Positions 51,964-61,328 of a stretch of DNA of 64,000 nucleotides are shown piece by piece (position 1 is the first letter of the stretch; every line of letters starts with the position of its first letter). Where the stretch lies: the NCBI RefSeq assembly GCF_004335005.1, contig NZ_RQRT01000003.1, positions 1-64,000 of the forward strand, given 5' to 3'. Under the pieces are notes generated by a model. The model did no database searches. It saw only the letters and a list, made by a program, of their open reading frames with translations, and was not told the DNA's origin. The position numbers and the translations under genes are program-made. Source of the stretch: Paracoccus nototheniae. Lineage in GTDB: Bacteria; Pseudomonadota; Alphaproteobacteria; Rhodobacterales; Rhodobacteraceae.

Positions 51964-53229
51964 ATGACCGACATGGTTCAGGCCCGGGATTTGATCGACG
52001 CTCTTGGCACGGCGGCCCGCGCGGCTGCGGTCGAACTGGCGCAGGCCCCGGCACCAGCCAAGCGTCTGGCGCTGATCACCGCCGCCGATGCCGTCATCCG
52101 TGACACGCCCGCGATTCTGGCCGCCAATGCCCGCGATCTGGATTTCGCCCGTGCCAAGGGTCTGTCGGATGCGATGCTGGACCGCCTGCGTCTGGACGAG
52201 GCACGGCTGCAGGGCATCGCGCAGGCCCTGCGCGAGGTTGCCGATCAGCCCGATCCCGTCGGTCAGGTGATCGCGGAATGGGATCGCCCCTCGGGCCTGC
52301 ATATCCAGCGCGTGCGCACGCCCATCGGGGTGATCGGCGTCATCTATGAAAGCCGCCCCAATGTCACCGCCGATGCAGGCGCCCTGGCCCTGAAATCGGG
52401 CAATGCGGTGATTTTGCGCGGCGGCTCGGAAAGCCTGCATTCCAGTGCGGCGATCCATGCCTGCATGGTCGCGGGCCTGCGCGCCGCCGGGCTGCCCGAA
52501 ACCGCAATCCAGATGGTTCCCAACCGCGACCGCGCCGCCGTCAGCGCCATGCTCACAGCCCAGGGGCTGATCGACGTGATCATCCCGCGCGGTGGCAAAG
52601 GGCTGGTCGCGCTGGTCCAGTCCGAGGCGCGGGTGCCGGTCTTTGCCCATCTTGAGGGGATCTGCCACATCTATGCCGATGGCGCCGCCGATCTGGACAA
52701 GGCCCGCCGCGTGGTCCTGAACGCCAAGACCCGGCGCACCGGGGTCTGCGGTGCGGCGGAATGCCTGCTGATCGACCGGGCGTTCTTTGCGGCCCATGGC
52801 GATGTGTTGATCCGCGACCTGCTGGAGGCGGGCGTCGAGGTGCGCGCCGATGGCGATCTGGCCCGGATCCCCGGCACCACCCCGGCCCGTCGTGATGATT
52901 TCGGCTGCGAATTCATGGACATGATCATCGCCGCCAAGCTGGTTGATGGGGTGGATGAGGCGATCGCCCATATCCGCCACTATGGCAGCCAGCACACGGA
53001 ATCGATCCTGACCGAGGATGATGCCACCGCCGCACGGTTCTTTGCGGGTCTGGACAGCGCAATTCTGATGCGCAACGCCTCGACCCAGTTCGCGGATGGG
53101 GGCGAATTCGGCATGGGCGCGGAAATCGGCATCGCCACCGGAAAGATGCATGCCCGTGGTCCGGTAGGGGCCGAACAACTGACCAGCTTCAAATATCTGG
53201 TCACCGGGGACGGCACCATCCGTCCCTGA
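51964..53229 (+). CDS. proA: Glutamate-5-semialdehyde dehydrogenase (gamma-glutamyl phosphate reductase)
   Basis: A 421-residue enzyme catalysing the second step of proline synthesis, reduction of glutamyl-5-phosphate. Segments include [37 protein letters not shown] and [18 protein letters not shown], which contains the catalytic cysteine. [17 protein letters not shown] and [16 protein letters not shown] follow. The start ATG 51964 is preceded by CGGAGGATG with the correct spacing. It lies 92 bp after the tRNA pair. No proB is adjacent; it is presumably elsewhere. Confidence 0.97.
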   Translation: MTDMVQARDLIDALGTAARAAAVELAQAPAPAKRLALITAADAVIRDTPAILAANARDLDFARAKGLSDAMLDRLRLDEARLQGIAQALREVADQPDPVGQVIAEWDRPSGLHIQRVRTPIGVIGVIYESRPNVTADAGALALKSGNAVILRGGSESLHSSAAIHACMVAGLRAAGLPETAIQMVPNRDRAAVSAMLTAQGLIDVIIPRGGKGLVALVQSEARVPVFAHLEGICHIYADGAADLDKARRVVLNAKTRRTGVCGAAECLLIDRAFFAAHGDVLIRDLLEAGVEVRADGDLARIPGTTPARRDDFGCEFMDMIIAAKLVDGVDEAIAHIRHYGSQHTESILTEDDATAARFFAGLDSAILMRNASTQFADGGEFGMGAEIGIATGKMHARGPVGAEQLTSFKYLVTGDGTIRP

Positions 53230-53246
53230 GGCCGCGCCCCAAGGCG

Positions 53247-53906
53247 TCAGAAACCGATGCGGATCTCGGTCCCGGTGATCTGATGCTGCAGGGGTCGGTT
53301 GCGGGCCATCGCGGCCTCGGCCAGCAGGGCGAAATGCACCTCGGCCGGGGCGGGGTTGCGGGCGGGGCAGCCGTCCAGCCAACCCCACAGGTCGGGATCA
53401 TGGCGGCAACGATCGAACGTGGCCGCCACGGCCCATCCCGGCGCCTGATGCTGGATGGTGACCCGGCCCCCCCAGGGCAGGGCGGTTTCCACACACATCA
53501 GCGCCAGCAGGACCATCCGAACCTCGGTCCGGGGAAAATCGCCCTCGGCCGACAGGGTGATCTGCAACCGGCCATGGGTGGCAACCCCGTCCAGCAGGCG
53601 AGCCAGATCGCTGCGCCCGACGCGCTGGTCGCCGGTGGCGCTGCCGAATGCCATACGATAGCCTTGGATGCGCGACCGCGCTGCAGCCACCGCCTCGGCG
53701 ATCAGGCGCATTTCGGGGGATTTGGACAAGCCGGGAAAGTCGGCCGACATCTCCAGCAGTTCGACGCCGTTGCCGATGGCGCCAAGGGGCGAGACCAGAT
53801 CATGGCACAGCCGCGCTGCCAGAAGCCCGGTCAGGTCGCCGGGCGGGATCTGCGCCATGCCCGGACCGGCCCGCGTTGTGTCGGCCCGCGTTGTATCAGC
53901 CGTCAT
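53247..53906 (-). CDS. chpT: Histidine phosphotransferase ChpT
   Basis: A 219-residue phosphotransferase of the CckA-ChpT-CtrA cell-cycle/motility relay of alphaproteobacteria. The phospho-accepting histidine is in ARLCHDLVSPLGAIGNGVEL (residues about 31-50). The pseudo-kinase C-terminal half contains VRMVLLALMCVETALPWGG. No kinase motif is present, as expected. CckA and CtrA are not in the window. The N-terminus has a short ACAACGCGGGCC duplication (TTRADTTRA). The start could also be the later ATG at 53858. Confidence 0.9.
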   Translation of the reverse strand: MTADTTRADTTRAGPGMAQIPPGDLTGLLAARLCHDLVSPLGAIGNGVELLEMSADFPGLSKSPEMRLIAEAVAAARSRIQGYRMAFGSATGDQRVGRSDLARLLDGVATHGRLQITLSAEGDFPRTEVRMVLLALMCVETALPWGGRVTIQHQAPGWAVAATFDRCRHDPDLWGWLDGCPARNPAPAEVHFALLAEAAMARNRPLQHQITGTEIRIGF

Positions 53907-53945
53907 CTGCGGTTACCCTGACGCGCAAACACAGGAGGATATGCG

Positions 53946-54125
53946 GTGAACGAGATCCTGGAACCCGGCATGATCGTGCGCCATCCCGGCGCGCCGGAAT
54001 GGGGCGAGGGGCAGGTGCAGTCCCGCATCGGCGACCGCATCACCGTGACATTCCCCGAGGTGGGCAAACAAGTCATCGACGGACGTCGGGTCAGCCTGCA
54101 GATCCTGCGGTTCAACGGCATGTAA
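53946..54125 (+). CDS. DUF3553-family small protein (GTG start)
   Basis: A 59-residue protein reading MNEILEPGMIVRHPGAPEWG, GQVQSRIGDRITVTFPEVGK and ending with SLQILRFNG. It matches DUF3553, a CarD/tudor-like beta fold found in alphaproteobacteria with unknown function. An AGGAGG lies seven bases before the GTG at 53946; an ATG at 53941 is followed immediately by a stop. It is divergent from chpT (39 bp apart), an arrangement common in the group. It probably interacts with nucleic acids or RNA polymerase. Confidence 0.85.
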   Translation: MNEILEPGMIVRHPGAPEWGEGQVQSRIGDRITVTFPEVGKQVIDGRRVSLQILRFNGM

Positions 54126-54266
54126 ACTCCTGATTTCACTTGTGTCATTATGCAACCTTGGGTTGCATTGCGCAAGCGGAACCTGCCGGTCCGGGCATGG
54201 CTGGTTGCAATGGCGCGCAGGCTTTCCTAGACAGTCCCAACCGCGCCCCCATCCCCCCGAGGCCCC

Positions 54267-55052
54267 GTGAACCGAGCCGACCCCGCCTTTTACCAGACGC
54301 GCCTTGCGACCGGCCCGCACGACCTGATGGCCGCGCAGCGCCTGCGCTATCGCGTGTTTGTCGAAGAGCTGGGCGGCACCGGTCCGATGGTCGATCACGA
54401 GGCGCGGCTGGAGCGGGACGAGTTCGATCCGGTCGTCGATCATCTGTGCCTGATCGACACGCGCCGCGACCCGGCGGCGCTGGATCATGTCGTGGGCGTC
54501 TATCGCCTGCTGCGCAGCGATGTGGCGGCGACCTTCGGGCGGTTCTATTGCGACAGCGAATATGACCTGACGCCGCTGCGGGCCAGCGGGCGGCCTTTGC
54601 TGGAACTGGGGCGGTCCTGCGTGGACCCCGACCAGCGCGGCGGGGCGGCGATGTTTCTGATGTGGAACGCGCTGGCCGATTACGTTCTGGACCATGACGT
54701 CCAGATCCTGTTCGGGGTGGCCAGCTTTCACGGCACCGATATCGCGATGCTGGCGCCGTCCTTGTCATGGCTGCATCATCATCATCTGGCGCCCGACGAT
54801 CTGCGCCCCCGCGCCCGCGAGGCCGGATTTCAGTCGATGGACCTGATCGCCCCCGACCGGCTGGACCGGCGCGAGGCGATGGTGGCCATGCCCGCGCTGA
54901 TCAAGGCCTATCTGCGGCTTGGCGGGCAGGTGGGACAGGGCGCCTATATCGACCGGGCCTTCAACACCACGGATGTGTTCCTGTTGATGGACACGGCAGC
55001 GATGTCGGCCAAGCACCGGCAGTTCTATGAAAGCCGCTGGCAACCGACATGA
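54267..55052 (+). CDS. olsB: L-ornithine N-alpha-acyltransferase
   Basis: A 261-residue GNAT-fold enzyme transferring 3-hydroxyacyl groups to ornithine, the first step of ornithine-lipid synthesis. Family segments are YQTRLATGPHDLMAAQRLRY and VFVEELGGTGPMVDHEARLE at the N-terminus, LLELGRSCVDPDQRGGAAMF and FGVASFHGTDIAMLAPSLSW. The start is a GTG (GTGAACCGAGCC) as no ATG fits the family N-terminus. OlsA follows, overlapping its 3' end. The pair makes a membrane lipid important under phosphate limitation. Confidence 0.95.
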   Translation: MNRADPAFYQTRLATGPHDLMAAQRLRYRVFVEELGGTGPMVDHEARLERDEFDPVVDHLCLIDTRRDPAALDHVVGVYRLLRSDVAATFGRFYCDSEYDLTPLRASGRPLLELGRSCVDPDQRGGAAMFLMWNALADYVLDHDVQILFGVASFHGTDIAMLAPSLSWLHHHHLAPDDLRPRAREAGFQSMDLIAPDRLDRREAMVAMPALIKAYLRLGGQVGQGAYIDRAFNTTDVFLLMDTAAMSAKHRQFYESRWQPT

Positions 55053-55896
55053 GCGCGCGGTGCTAGACCCGACATGGCGCGCGGGCGCCCCTCCGCCGCT
55101 GCCGGGACCGCAGGGACTGGCCGACTGGCTGCGGGTGATCCGGCGCGGGCTGCCTGCCGTGCTGGTCCTGTTGCTGGGCGTGACCCTGATCCTGCCCCTG
55201 CGCGGGGTCGAGCGGCTGTTTCATGGCCGCCGCCGTCCCTGGACCGGCCCGCATGTGCAACGCGTCTGCCATCTGGTGCTGCTCTGTCTTGGGATCGGCT
55301 GGCGGCGCGAGGGTCGGCCCCTGCACGGTCCCGGCGCCGTGGTGGCCAATCATTCCAGCTGGCTGGACATCCTTGTGCTGAACGCCGCCCTGCCGGTCAT
55401 CTTCGTCAGCAAGGCCGAGGTCGCCCGCTGGCCCGGCATCAACATCCTGACCCGGGTGACCGACACGCATTTCGTGGCCCGCGATCCGAAACTGGCCCGC
55501 GCGCAGGCGGCGGAGTTCACCGCCCGCATCCGCGCCGGTCACCGCCTGCTGTTCTTCCCCGAGGGCACCTCGACCGATGGCCGCCGCGTCCTGCCCTTCA
55601 AGGCGACGTTGTTCCAGGGTTTTCTGGACCCCGATCTGCCCCAGGCCCTGGCGATCCAGCCGGTCAGCGCGCTCTATCATGCGCCGCCTGGTCGCGATCC
55701 GCGATTCTATGGCTGGTGGGCCGAGATGGATCTGGGCCCGCATCTGCTGACCGTGCTTGCGGCAAAACGTCAGGGGCATGTGGTGGTGCGGCTGCATCAA
55801 CCGATTCTGGTTCGCGACCATGATCGTAAAAGCCTTTCGGCGGCATGCTTTTCCGCGGTATCCTCGGATTTCACACCGTCCGTTCCAGAGGTCTGA
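55027..55896 (+). CDS. olsA: Lyso-ornithine lipid acyltransferase
   Basis: A 289-residue 1-acyl-glycerol-3-phosphate acyltransferase family enzyme acylating lyso-ornithine lipid at the 3-hydroxyl. Motifs are the catalytic NHSSWLD (H-X4-D), the phosphate-binding FFPEGTSTDGRRVLPFKATL and the LGIGWRREG region. A membrane segment lies near residue 45. The start may be ATG 55027, overlapping olsB by 26 bp, or GTG 55060. Partner olsB upstream makes the role clear. The C-terminal end is slightly extended and runs toward the nrdJ leader. Confidence 0.93.
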   Translation: MKAAGNRHERAVLDPTWRAGAPPPLPGPQGLADWLRVIRRGLPAVLVLLLGVTLILPLRGVERLFHGRRRPWTGPHVQRVCHLVLLCLGIGWRREGRPLHGPGAVVANHSSWLDILVLNAALPVIFVSKAEVARWPGINILTRVTDTHFVARDPKLARAQAAEFTARIRAGHRLLFFPEGTSTDGRRVLPFKATLFQGFLDPDLPQALAIQPVSALYHAPPGRDPRFYGWWAEMDLGPHLLTVLAAKRQGHVVVRLHQPILVRDHDRKSLSAACFSAVSSDFTPSVPEV

Positions 55897-55930
55897 ATAC
55901 CCGTGTCAAGACCTTGCCTTGGCGCGGCGA

Positions 55931-55947
55931 TCTCTATATCTGGTGTC
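55931..55947 (+). promoter_or_regulatory. NrdR box upstream of nrdJ
   Basis: TCTCTATATCTGGTGTC matches the NrdR consensus ACACWATATCTWGTGT at most positions, including the central TATATC and the right GTGT. It lies 33 bp upstream of the nrdJ start. A second, properly spaced box is not evident. Confidence 0.6.
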
Positions 55948-55979
55948 TAACTCCAAAAATACCGCTAAGGAATGTGGAT

Positions 55980-58244
55980 ATGACTCGCTTTGCCGTCCCG
56001 ATTGCCGAACAGATCTGGAATATGAAGTACCGGATGAAGGATGCCGAGGGGCAGGCGGTCGATGCATCCGTCGAGGATAGCTGGCGCCGCGTCGCCCGCG
56101 ATCTGGCGCGGGTCGAAAGCGATCCGGCCAAGTGGGAAGACAAATTCTATACCGCGCTGGAAGATTTCAAATACCTGCCCGCAGGCCGCATTCTGGCAGG
56201 CGCGGGCACGGGCCGGTCGGTCACGCTGTTCAACTGCTTTGTCATGGGCACCATCCCCGACAGCATGGGTGGCATCTTCGAGATGCTGAAAGAGGCTGCG
56301 CTGACCATGCAGCAGGGCGGCGGCATCGGCTATGATTTCTCGACCATCCGTCCGCGTGGCGCCGTGGTCAAAGGCGTGGCGGCGGATGCGTCTGGTCCCC
56401 TGTCCTTCATGGATGTCTGGGACGCGATGTGCCGCACGATCATGTCGGCGGGCAGCCGTCGCGGCGCGATGATGGCGACGATGCGCTGCGACCACCCCGA
56501 TGTGGAACAGTTCATCGTGGCCAAGCAGGACGCCGCCCGGCTGCGCATGTTCAACCTGTCGGTCCTGATCACCGATGATTTCATGGCCGCCGTCCGCGCC
56601 GATGGTCCCTGGGATCTGAAATTCGAGGGCCGGGTTTACAGCACCGTTCAGGCGCTGGACCTGTGGAACAAGATCATGCAGGCGACCTATGATTTCGCCG
56701 AGCCGGGCGTGATCTTCATCGACCGGATCAACAAGGCCAACAACCTGTCCTATGTCGAGACGATCGCCGCCACCAATCCCTGCGGCGAACAGCCCCTGCC
56801 GCCCTATGGCGCCTGCCTGCTGGGCTCGATCAATCTGGCGCGGCTGGTGACTGACCCGTTCACCGATGCCGCCCAGCTGGACCCCAAGGGTCTGGACGAT
56901 CTGGTCCGCACCGCCGTGCGCATGATGGACAATGTGGTCGATGCGTCGAAATTCCCGCTGGACGCACAGGCCGAGGAGGCCCGCAACAAGCGCCGCATCG
57001 GTCTGGGCGTCACGGGCCTTGCCGATGCGCTGCTGATGCTGGGCCTGCGCTATGGTGCCGATGACGCGGTCGAACAGACCCGCATCTGGATGAAGGCCAT
57101 CGCGCGGTCGGCCTATCTGGCCTCGGTCGATCTGGCCCGCGAAAAAGGCGCCTTCCCGCTGTTCGATGCCGAGCAATATCTGGCCTCGGGCTTCATGTCC
57201 AAGATGGACGAGGACGTCCGCGAGGCGATCCGCGAACACGGCATCCGCAATGCGCTGCTGACATCCATCGCGCCGACCGGGACGATCAGCCTCTATGCGG
57301 GCAACGTGTCCTCGGGCATCGAGCCGGTCTTTGCCTATGCCTATACCCGCAAGGTTCTGCAGAAGGACGGCTCGCGCACCGAGGAAGAGGTCGTCGATTA
57401 CGCCGTGCAGATGTGGCGCGATCTGAAGGGTGACGCCGAACTGCCCGCCTATTTCGTGAACGCGCAGACTCTGGCGCCGCGCGATCATGTCGCCATGCAG
57501 GCGGCCGCGCAGGAATGGGTGGACAGTTCCATCTCCAAGACCATCAACTGCCCCGAGGATATCGGCTTTGAAGAGTTCAAGGACGTCTACATGGCGGCTT
57601 GGGATCTGGGCTGCAAGGGCTGCACCACCTATCGCCCGAATGCGGTGACAGGATCGGTCCTGTCGGTCAGCGAGACGACCGAAAAGGCCCCCGAGGCCGA
57701 CAAGGGCGCCGATGTGGTCTATCTGACCGAACCGCTGGACCGTCCGGCGGCGCTGGAAGGCGCGACCTACAAGCTGAAATGGCCGGGGTCCGAGCACGCG
57801 ATCTATATCACCATCAACGACATCGTGCAGGGCAACCACCGCCGCCCCTTCGAGATCTTCATCAACTCCAAGAACATGGAGCATTATGCCTGGACCGTCG
57901 CGCTGACGCGGATGGTCTCGGCCGTGTTCCGGCGCGGTGGCGATGTGTCCTTCGTGGTCGAAGAGCTGAAGGCCGTCTTCGATCCGCGCGGCGGCGCCTG
58001 GATGGCGGGCCGCTATGTGCCCTCGATCCTGGCGGCCATCGGCGGGGTGATCGAGCGTCATCTGGTCGAGACGGGCTTTCTGGCGGGCGAAGGTCTGGGT
58101 CTGAAAAGCGATCCCAAGGCCGAGGCCATCGCCGTGAACGAGGCCCCGCGCGGCCCCGCCTGTTCCAGCTGCGGCCAATACGGCATGCGCATGGTCGAGG
58201 GCTGCATGACATGCCCCAGCTGCGGCCATTCCAAATGCGGCTGA
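55980..58244 (+). CDS. nrdJ: Adenosylcobalamin-dependent (class II) ribonucleotide reductase
   Basis: A 754-residue class II reductase that converts ribonucleoside diphosphates to deoxyribonucleotides with coenzyme B12, independent of oxygen. Motifs include the substrate-site FNCFVMGTIPDSMGG, MRCDHPDVEQFIVAKQDAAR and the cysteine NPCGEQPLPPYGACLLGSIN (active-site Cys). LTSIAPTGTISLYAGNVSSG is the phosphate-binding loop. The C-terminus carries CSSCGQYGMRMVEGCMTCPS with CGHSKCG, a zinc-ribbon regenerating the active cysteines. The start ATG 55980 fits AAGGA spacing. A NrdR box lies upstream. This is presumably the essential dNTP source; no nrdAB is in the window. Confidence 0.96.
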   Translation: MTRFAVPIAEQIWNMKYRMKDAEGQAVDASVEDSWRRVARDLARVESDPAKWEDKFYTALEDFKYLPAGRILAGAGTGRSVTLFNCFVMGTIPDSMGGIFEMLKEAALTMQQGGGIGYDFSTIRPRGAVVKGVAADASGPLSFMDVWDAMCRTIMSAGSRRGAMMATMRCDHPDVEQFIVAKQDAARLRMFNLSVLITDDFMAAVRADGPWDLKFEGRVYSTVQALDLWNKIMQATYDFAEPGVIFIDRINKANNLSYVETIAATNPCGEQPLPPYGACLLGSINLARLVTDPFTDAAQLDPKGLDDLVRTAVRMMDNVVDASKFPLDAQAEEARNKRRIGLGVTGLADALLMLGLRYGADDAVEQTRIWMKAIARSAYLASVDLAREKGAFPLFDAEQYLASGFMSKMDEDVREAIREHGIRNALLTSIAPTGTISLYAGNVSSGIEPVFAYAYTRKVLQKDGSRTEEEVVDYAVQMWRDLKGDAELPAYFVNAQTLAPRDHVAMQAAAQEWVDSSISKTINCPEDIGFEEFKDVYMAAWDLGCKGCTTYRPNAVTGSVLSVSETTEKAPEADKGADVVYLTEPLDRPAALEGATYKLKWPGSEHAIYITINDIVQGNHRRPFEIFINSKNMEHYAWTVALTRMVSAVFRRGGDVSFVVEELKAVFDPRGGAWMAGRYVPSILAAIGGVIERHLVETGFLAGEGLGLKSDPKAEAIAVNEAPRGPACSSCGQYGMRMVEGCMTCPSCGHSKCG

Positions 58245-58288
58245 TCGGGCTGCAGGCGGGTCTTGCCCGCTGATCGCAGCGATCTAAG

Positions 58289-58358
58289 GGACCGGCCCGT
58301 TGCGGGTCGGTCCTGACATGCGATAACCGGACAGGCGGCCCTTTCGAGGCCGCCTTTC
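58289..58358 (+). terminator. Double hairpin after nrdJ
   Basis: Two inverted repeats in tandem: GGACCGGCCCG with CGGGTCGGTCC (58289-58313) and AGGCGGCC with GGCCGCCTTT (58333-58357). The second is followed by TTCT, so it is a likely intrinsic terminator for nrdJ. Confidence 0.75.
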
Positions 58359-58487
58359 TGGTTCCGGGCTTCGGCACGGGTTTGACATCGCGCCGACGGC
58401 ATTTTTTAAACTGAACGATTTGGATTGCCGCCGACGCCAAGTCTTGGCACCCTGATGCATCCTTTTGCGATCCACGGGCCCCCCTTT

Positions 58488-59312
58488 ATGCATGTTGTCG
58501 GTATCTGTCGTTTCTCTTTGCTGGGGCGCGGCGACTGGAAGGCCTATCAGGGGGCATCCGACGCCGAGGTCGCGGTCATCGCCGATCAGCAGGCAGCAAC
58601 GCTGTTCGCGCCCGACCGGATCGAGCGGCGCCTTGCGACCTTGCAGCATCTGACGCTGGCCTCGCTGCAGGCGCAGACGGATCAGGACTTTACCCTGATC
58701 GTTCTGGCGCCCGAGACGATGCCCGCCCCCTACAAGCAGCGCCTGTCTCAGATCTGCAGCGCGGTTCCTCAGGTCGTGCTGCGCTTTTTCCCGCTGATCC
58801 ATGTGGTCGATGCGCAGAAAGCCGTTCTGGCCGAACTGGGGATGGAGCTGAAGACCATGGTGCAGTTCCGGCTGGACGATGATGATGCGGTCTGCACAAC
58901 CTTCGTCGAACGCAAACGCCAGATCGCCTCGCGGCTGGTGGCGGTCTGCACGCCGCTGGCGCTGAGTTTCCGGTCGGTGCTGTTCTGTTCCGCTGGTGGA
59001 GAGCAGGCCGGGATCTATGCGTGGGATTCGCCCTTTTTCAGCGCCGGCGCCGCCCTGTATCATCCCACCCGCAGCATTTTTTCGTTTGGCCATTTCGCCC
59101 TGATGCGCCGGTTCGCCAGTATCGTGATCCCGGACGGGATGTCGCTGGCCACCCATAACGGCCAGAACGACACGCTGTTCGATGCGGACCGGATCCGGCG
59201 GCAGGGTTTCGTGCGGATGGACAAGGCCGAGATTTCAAAGACCTGCGCCAGCCAGTTTCCGTTCCTGACCGCGAAGGGCAAGGGGATGGCCGGCCTGCCC
59301 AACGCGGGATAG
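58488..59312 (+). CDS. Putative rhamnosyltransferase (PF11316-type glycosyltransferase)
   Basis: A 274-residue glycosyltransferase of the family named putative rhamnosyl transferase. Segments include MHVVGICRFSLLGRGDWKAY, RRLATLQHLTLASLQAQTDQ and MVQFRLDDDDAV, where the DDDD run is a likely metal/nucleotide-sugar site. MSLATHNGQNDTLFD follows. It probably acts on a cell-surface polysaccharide. The start is uncertain: ATG 58455 or ATG 58488, neither with a strong ribosome site; 58488 gives the usual short N-terminus. No other capsule genes lie nearby. Confidence 0.78.
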   Translation: MHVVGICRFSLLGRGDWKAYQGASDAEVAVIADQQAATLFAPDRIERRLATLQHLTLASLQAQTDQDFTLIVLAPETMPAPYKQRLSQICSAVPQVVLRFFPLIHVVDAQKAVLAELGMELKTMVQFRLDDDDAVCTTFVERKRQIASRLVAVCTPLALSFRSVLFCSAGGEQAGIYAWDSPFFSAGAALYHPTRSIFSFGHFALMRRFASIVIPDGMSLATHNGQNDTLFDADRIRRQGFVRMDKAEISKTCASQFPFLTAKGKGMAGLPNAG

Positions 59313-59587
59313 GCAGCCCCGGACCGCCGCCGCGCCCTTTCACCGGACAACCGTCGCCGATCACGGTCCCACAGCAATGGCCCTCGCCATCCATCATGCG
59401 GCCTGCCTGATGGTCCTTGCCTGTCCGTTGCAAGGATGCCTGCAAAGCCGCAAGTCGGACGCCCCTTCGCCGGATTGTGATGCCAAACGGTGCGGTTCCG
59501 TAACGAATAGTTCAAAACGACGACACGGCGTTTGCGCAAAGCGCAAATCTCTGCTGCTATCTTTGCAACCACAAGCTGAGAGGCGCG

Positions 59588-59875
59588 ATGCATCGATCTG
59601 ACGAACGGCGAGTGGTACAGGCGAACGCCTTTGGCCTGCGATCGCCATGCGGCAGGAATGCCGGGGTGGCCGTCACGGTCACGCTGACAGGCCCCTGCGC
59701 CAAGACAGAGGTCACCCTGCATGTCTTTGTTCAATGCGATGGCGACGTGTTCTGCCGCGAGGTGCAGGATCTTGCGGTGTCAGAGGCGCTGGCCGGTCTG
59801 CCCGATCTTGCCTTGGCGGGTCCGCTCCGGGTCGTCACCACCTATAGCCCGCCAGATCCCGCCCGGCAAACCTGA
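59588..59875 (+). CDS. Hypothetical protein, 95 residues
   Basis: A small frame with plausible protein composition, especially GVAVTVTLTGPCAKTEVTLH and REVQDLAVSEALAGLPDLAL. GAGAGG lies a few bases before the ATG at 59588. I do not recognise a family. The upstream about 275 bp holds no other feature. Moderate support only. Confidence 0.4.
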   Translation: MHRSDERRVVQANAFGLRSPCGRNAGVAVTVTLTGPCAKTEVTLHVFVQCDGDVFCREVQDLAVSEALAGLPDLALAGPLRVVTTYSPPDPARQT

Positions 59876-60081
59876 CGCCCGATGCCTGCCTGCGACCGGC
59901 AGGCGCCGGCTGGCGCGGCCTGCCGTTCAGAGCGACAATATCGTTCGTGCGCCTGCAGTGACCGGGACCATTTGTCTGCAGACAACCCCTGCGCGATCGG
60001 ATGGAAAACACGCACGTTAAGGTATGTTTTTTGCGCGGAAAGCCGCCTATTGCCCTGTCTGACTTATACGAAAGGACACAT

Positions 60082-60288
60082 ATGACCCTGTGCAAAACGG
60101 CGTTAATATTCATGAGTATTTTGTATGGAGTAAATGGTTATGGCTCAATCAATGCCTCTGGCAGCCCATCGTCCGGTGATCACCATGGAGGACTGGACGC
60201 TGATTTCCCGCGCGCTTTCGGCCTATTCCCACAACAGCGAATATCAGGCTGTCATCCAGCGCCTTTCCGGCCAGATGGGAGCCGCTGA
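60082..60288 (+). other. Possible leader open frame overlapping the next small gene
   Basis: A good ribosome site (AAAGGA, six bases upstream) precedes ATG 60082, opening a 68-codon frame starting MTLCKTALIFMSILYGVNGY. It overlaps the next gene in another frame. The hydrophobic start followed by low-complexity sequence suggests it may be a leader or a spurious frame rather than a gene. The segment 60001-60140 is AT-richer than its surroundings and may hold the promoter. Confidence 0.25.
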
Positions 60289-60319
60289 AACGACGCGCAT
60301 GAACGGCCGTTCAAAATGA
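60140..60319 (+). CDS. Small hypothetical protein, 59 residues
   Basis: A protein-like frame with MAQSMPLAAHRPVITMEDWT, LISRALSAYSHNSEYQAVIQ and RLSGQMGAAETTRMNGRSK. It is mainly helical, soluble, and unknown to me. GGAG lies nine bases before ATG 60140. Composition and ribosome site favour a real gene. It lies convergent to the SGNH-like gene. Confidence 0.55.
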   Translation: MAQSMPLAAHRPVITMEDWTLISRALSAYSHNSEYQAVIQRLSGQMGAAETTRMNGRSK

Positions 60320-60470
60320 CGCGCCGCCGCTAAGGGTGACGCTTGACATGCCCGGCAGCCGTCGGGCGCGCCAAGGATCCGCCCGGCCCATGACATCCCG
60401 ACCAGTCCGCTGGCGAAGACCGGAACCATACCAGTATGAGCCCGGGGCTGCATCGGCATCAGCCTCGACG

Positions 60471-61328
60471 TCATAAGGCGGGCTGTGGGTGTGGCGACGT
60501 TTCGTGTGATGACGGGGTCGGGTGCGGATCGGACATTACCGGGGAATGTCGATCCGTACCGTGGGAAAACCCGAATGTCTGCTGCAAGGCCTCGTAATGG
60601 TGGCGATAGACGGCGACACTTGAAAGCAGGTGGTGATCCGCTTTCATGGGCCGGTGCGCCCGATCAAGGACGGCAGGCATGACAGGCGATCCGCCGTCGT
60701 CGCGGGCGGACAGGCGGCTGGTCAGGTCGAAATATCCCAACCCGAACTGCTTAGCCAGTTGCGCCACTTTGGCGTTGAAGGACAGATGGAGATCGTTTTG
60801 GTCCCGCTCGTTCAGCATGGCCGCATCCAAAGCGGCCTGTGCCTGGCCGATATCGTCCGGCTTTCCTTCGGTGATGATCCGGCCCACATACGCTCTGGCA
60901 AAGTGCGGCGTGGAAAGGACCGTGAGATTGACCCCCTTGAGGGCCAGCGTGCACGGACCGAAATCCGATGTCTCAAGGAACGTGCGATAGATATCGGTCA
61001 GATAGGCAACATAGCCGTCCGGGGTCCACGTTTCTTTCTTGATGACCTGCTTGTAACAAAACCCCAGCTCCAGATCGACCTGCCCCAGAGCAAGAACAAG
61101 CCGGTCTGCCGTCTTCACGACCGCGTCGATTTTTTCGCGAATCTGCAGGGATGACGAATAGGCCCGGACCCCGGTCAGCGATGCTCCCTGAAGAAGGTGC
61201 ACGCGGGTGTGAAACGGCGCCCCGCTTAGCCCCATGCGGGCCGTCGCCGCTGCCACCTTCTTCGCCCCGAAAAACACGGTATGGGAGTCGCCGATGATGT
61301 CGATGGAGGGCAGTCTGGGGCGGGCCAT
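60471..61328 (-). CDS. SGNH-hydrolase-like protein of unknown function
   Basis: A 285-residue protein whose N-terminus reads SIDIIGDSHTVFFGAKKVAA, resembling SGNH block I (GDS-H). A later segment LVLALGQVDLELGFCYKQVI resembles the block with Gly-Gln, and HRPMKADHHLL near the C-terminus resembles block V (DxxH). The family includes esterases and polysaccharide-modifying enzymes. No signal peptide is present. It is an isolated gene with long non-coding sequence upstream. Function inferred only from motifs; substrate unknown. Confidence 0.6.
   Translation of the reverse strand: MARPRLPSIDIIGDSHTVFFGAKKVAAATARMGLSGAPFHTRVHLLQGASLTGVRAYSSSLQIREKIDAVVKTADRLVLALGQVDLELGFCYKQVIKKETWTPDGYVAYLTDIYRTFLETSDFGPCTLALKGVNLTVLSTPHFARAYVGRIITEGKPDDIGQAQAALDAAMLNERDQNDLHLSFNAKVAQLAKQFGLGYFDLTSRLSARDDGGSPVMPAVLDRAHRPMKADHHLLSSVAVYRHHYEALQQTFGFSHGTDRHSPVMSDPHPTPSSHETSPHPQPAL

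Noticed and set aside
55896..55980. Cobalamin riboswitch or second NrdR box upstream of nrdJ
   Set aside because: Only about 80 bp lie between olsA and nrdJ, with no B12-box sequence; the expected second NrdR box position has no good match.
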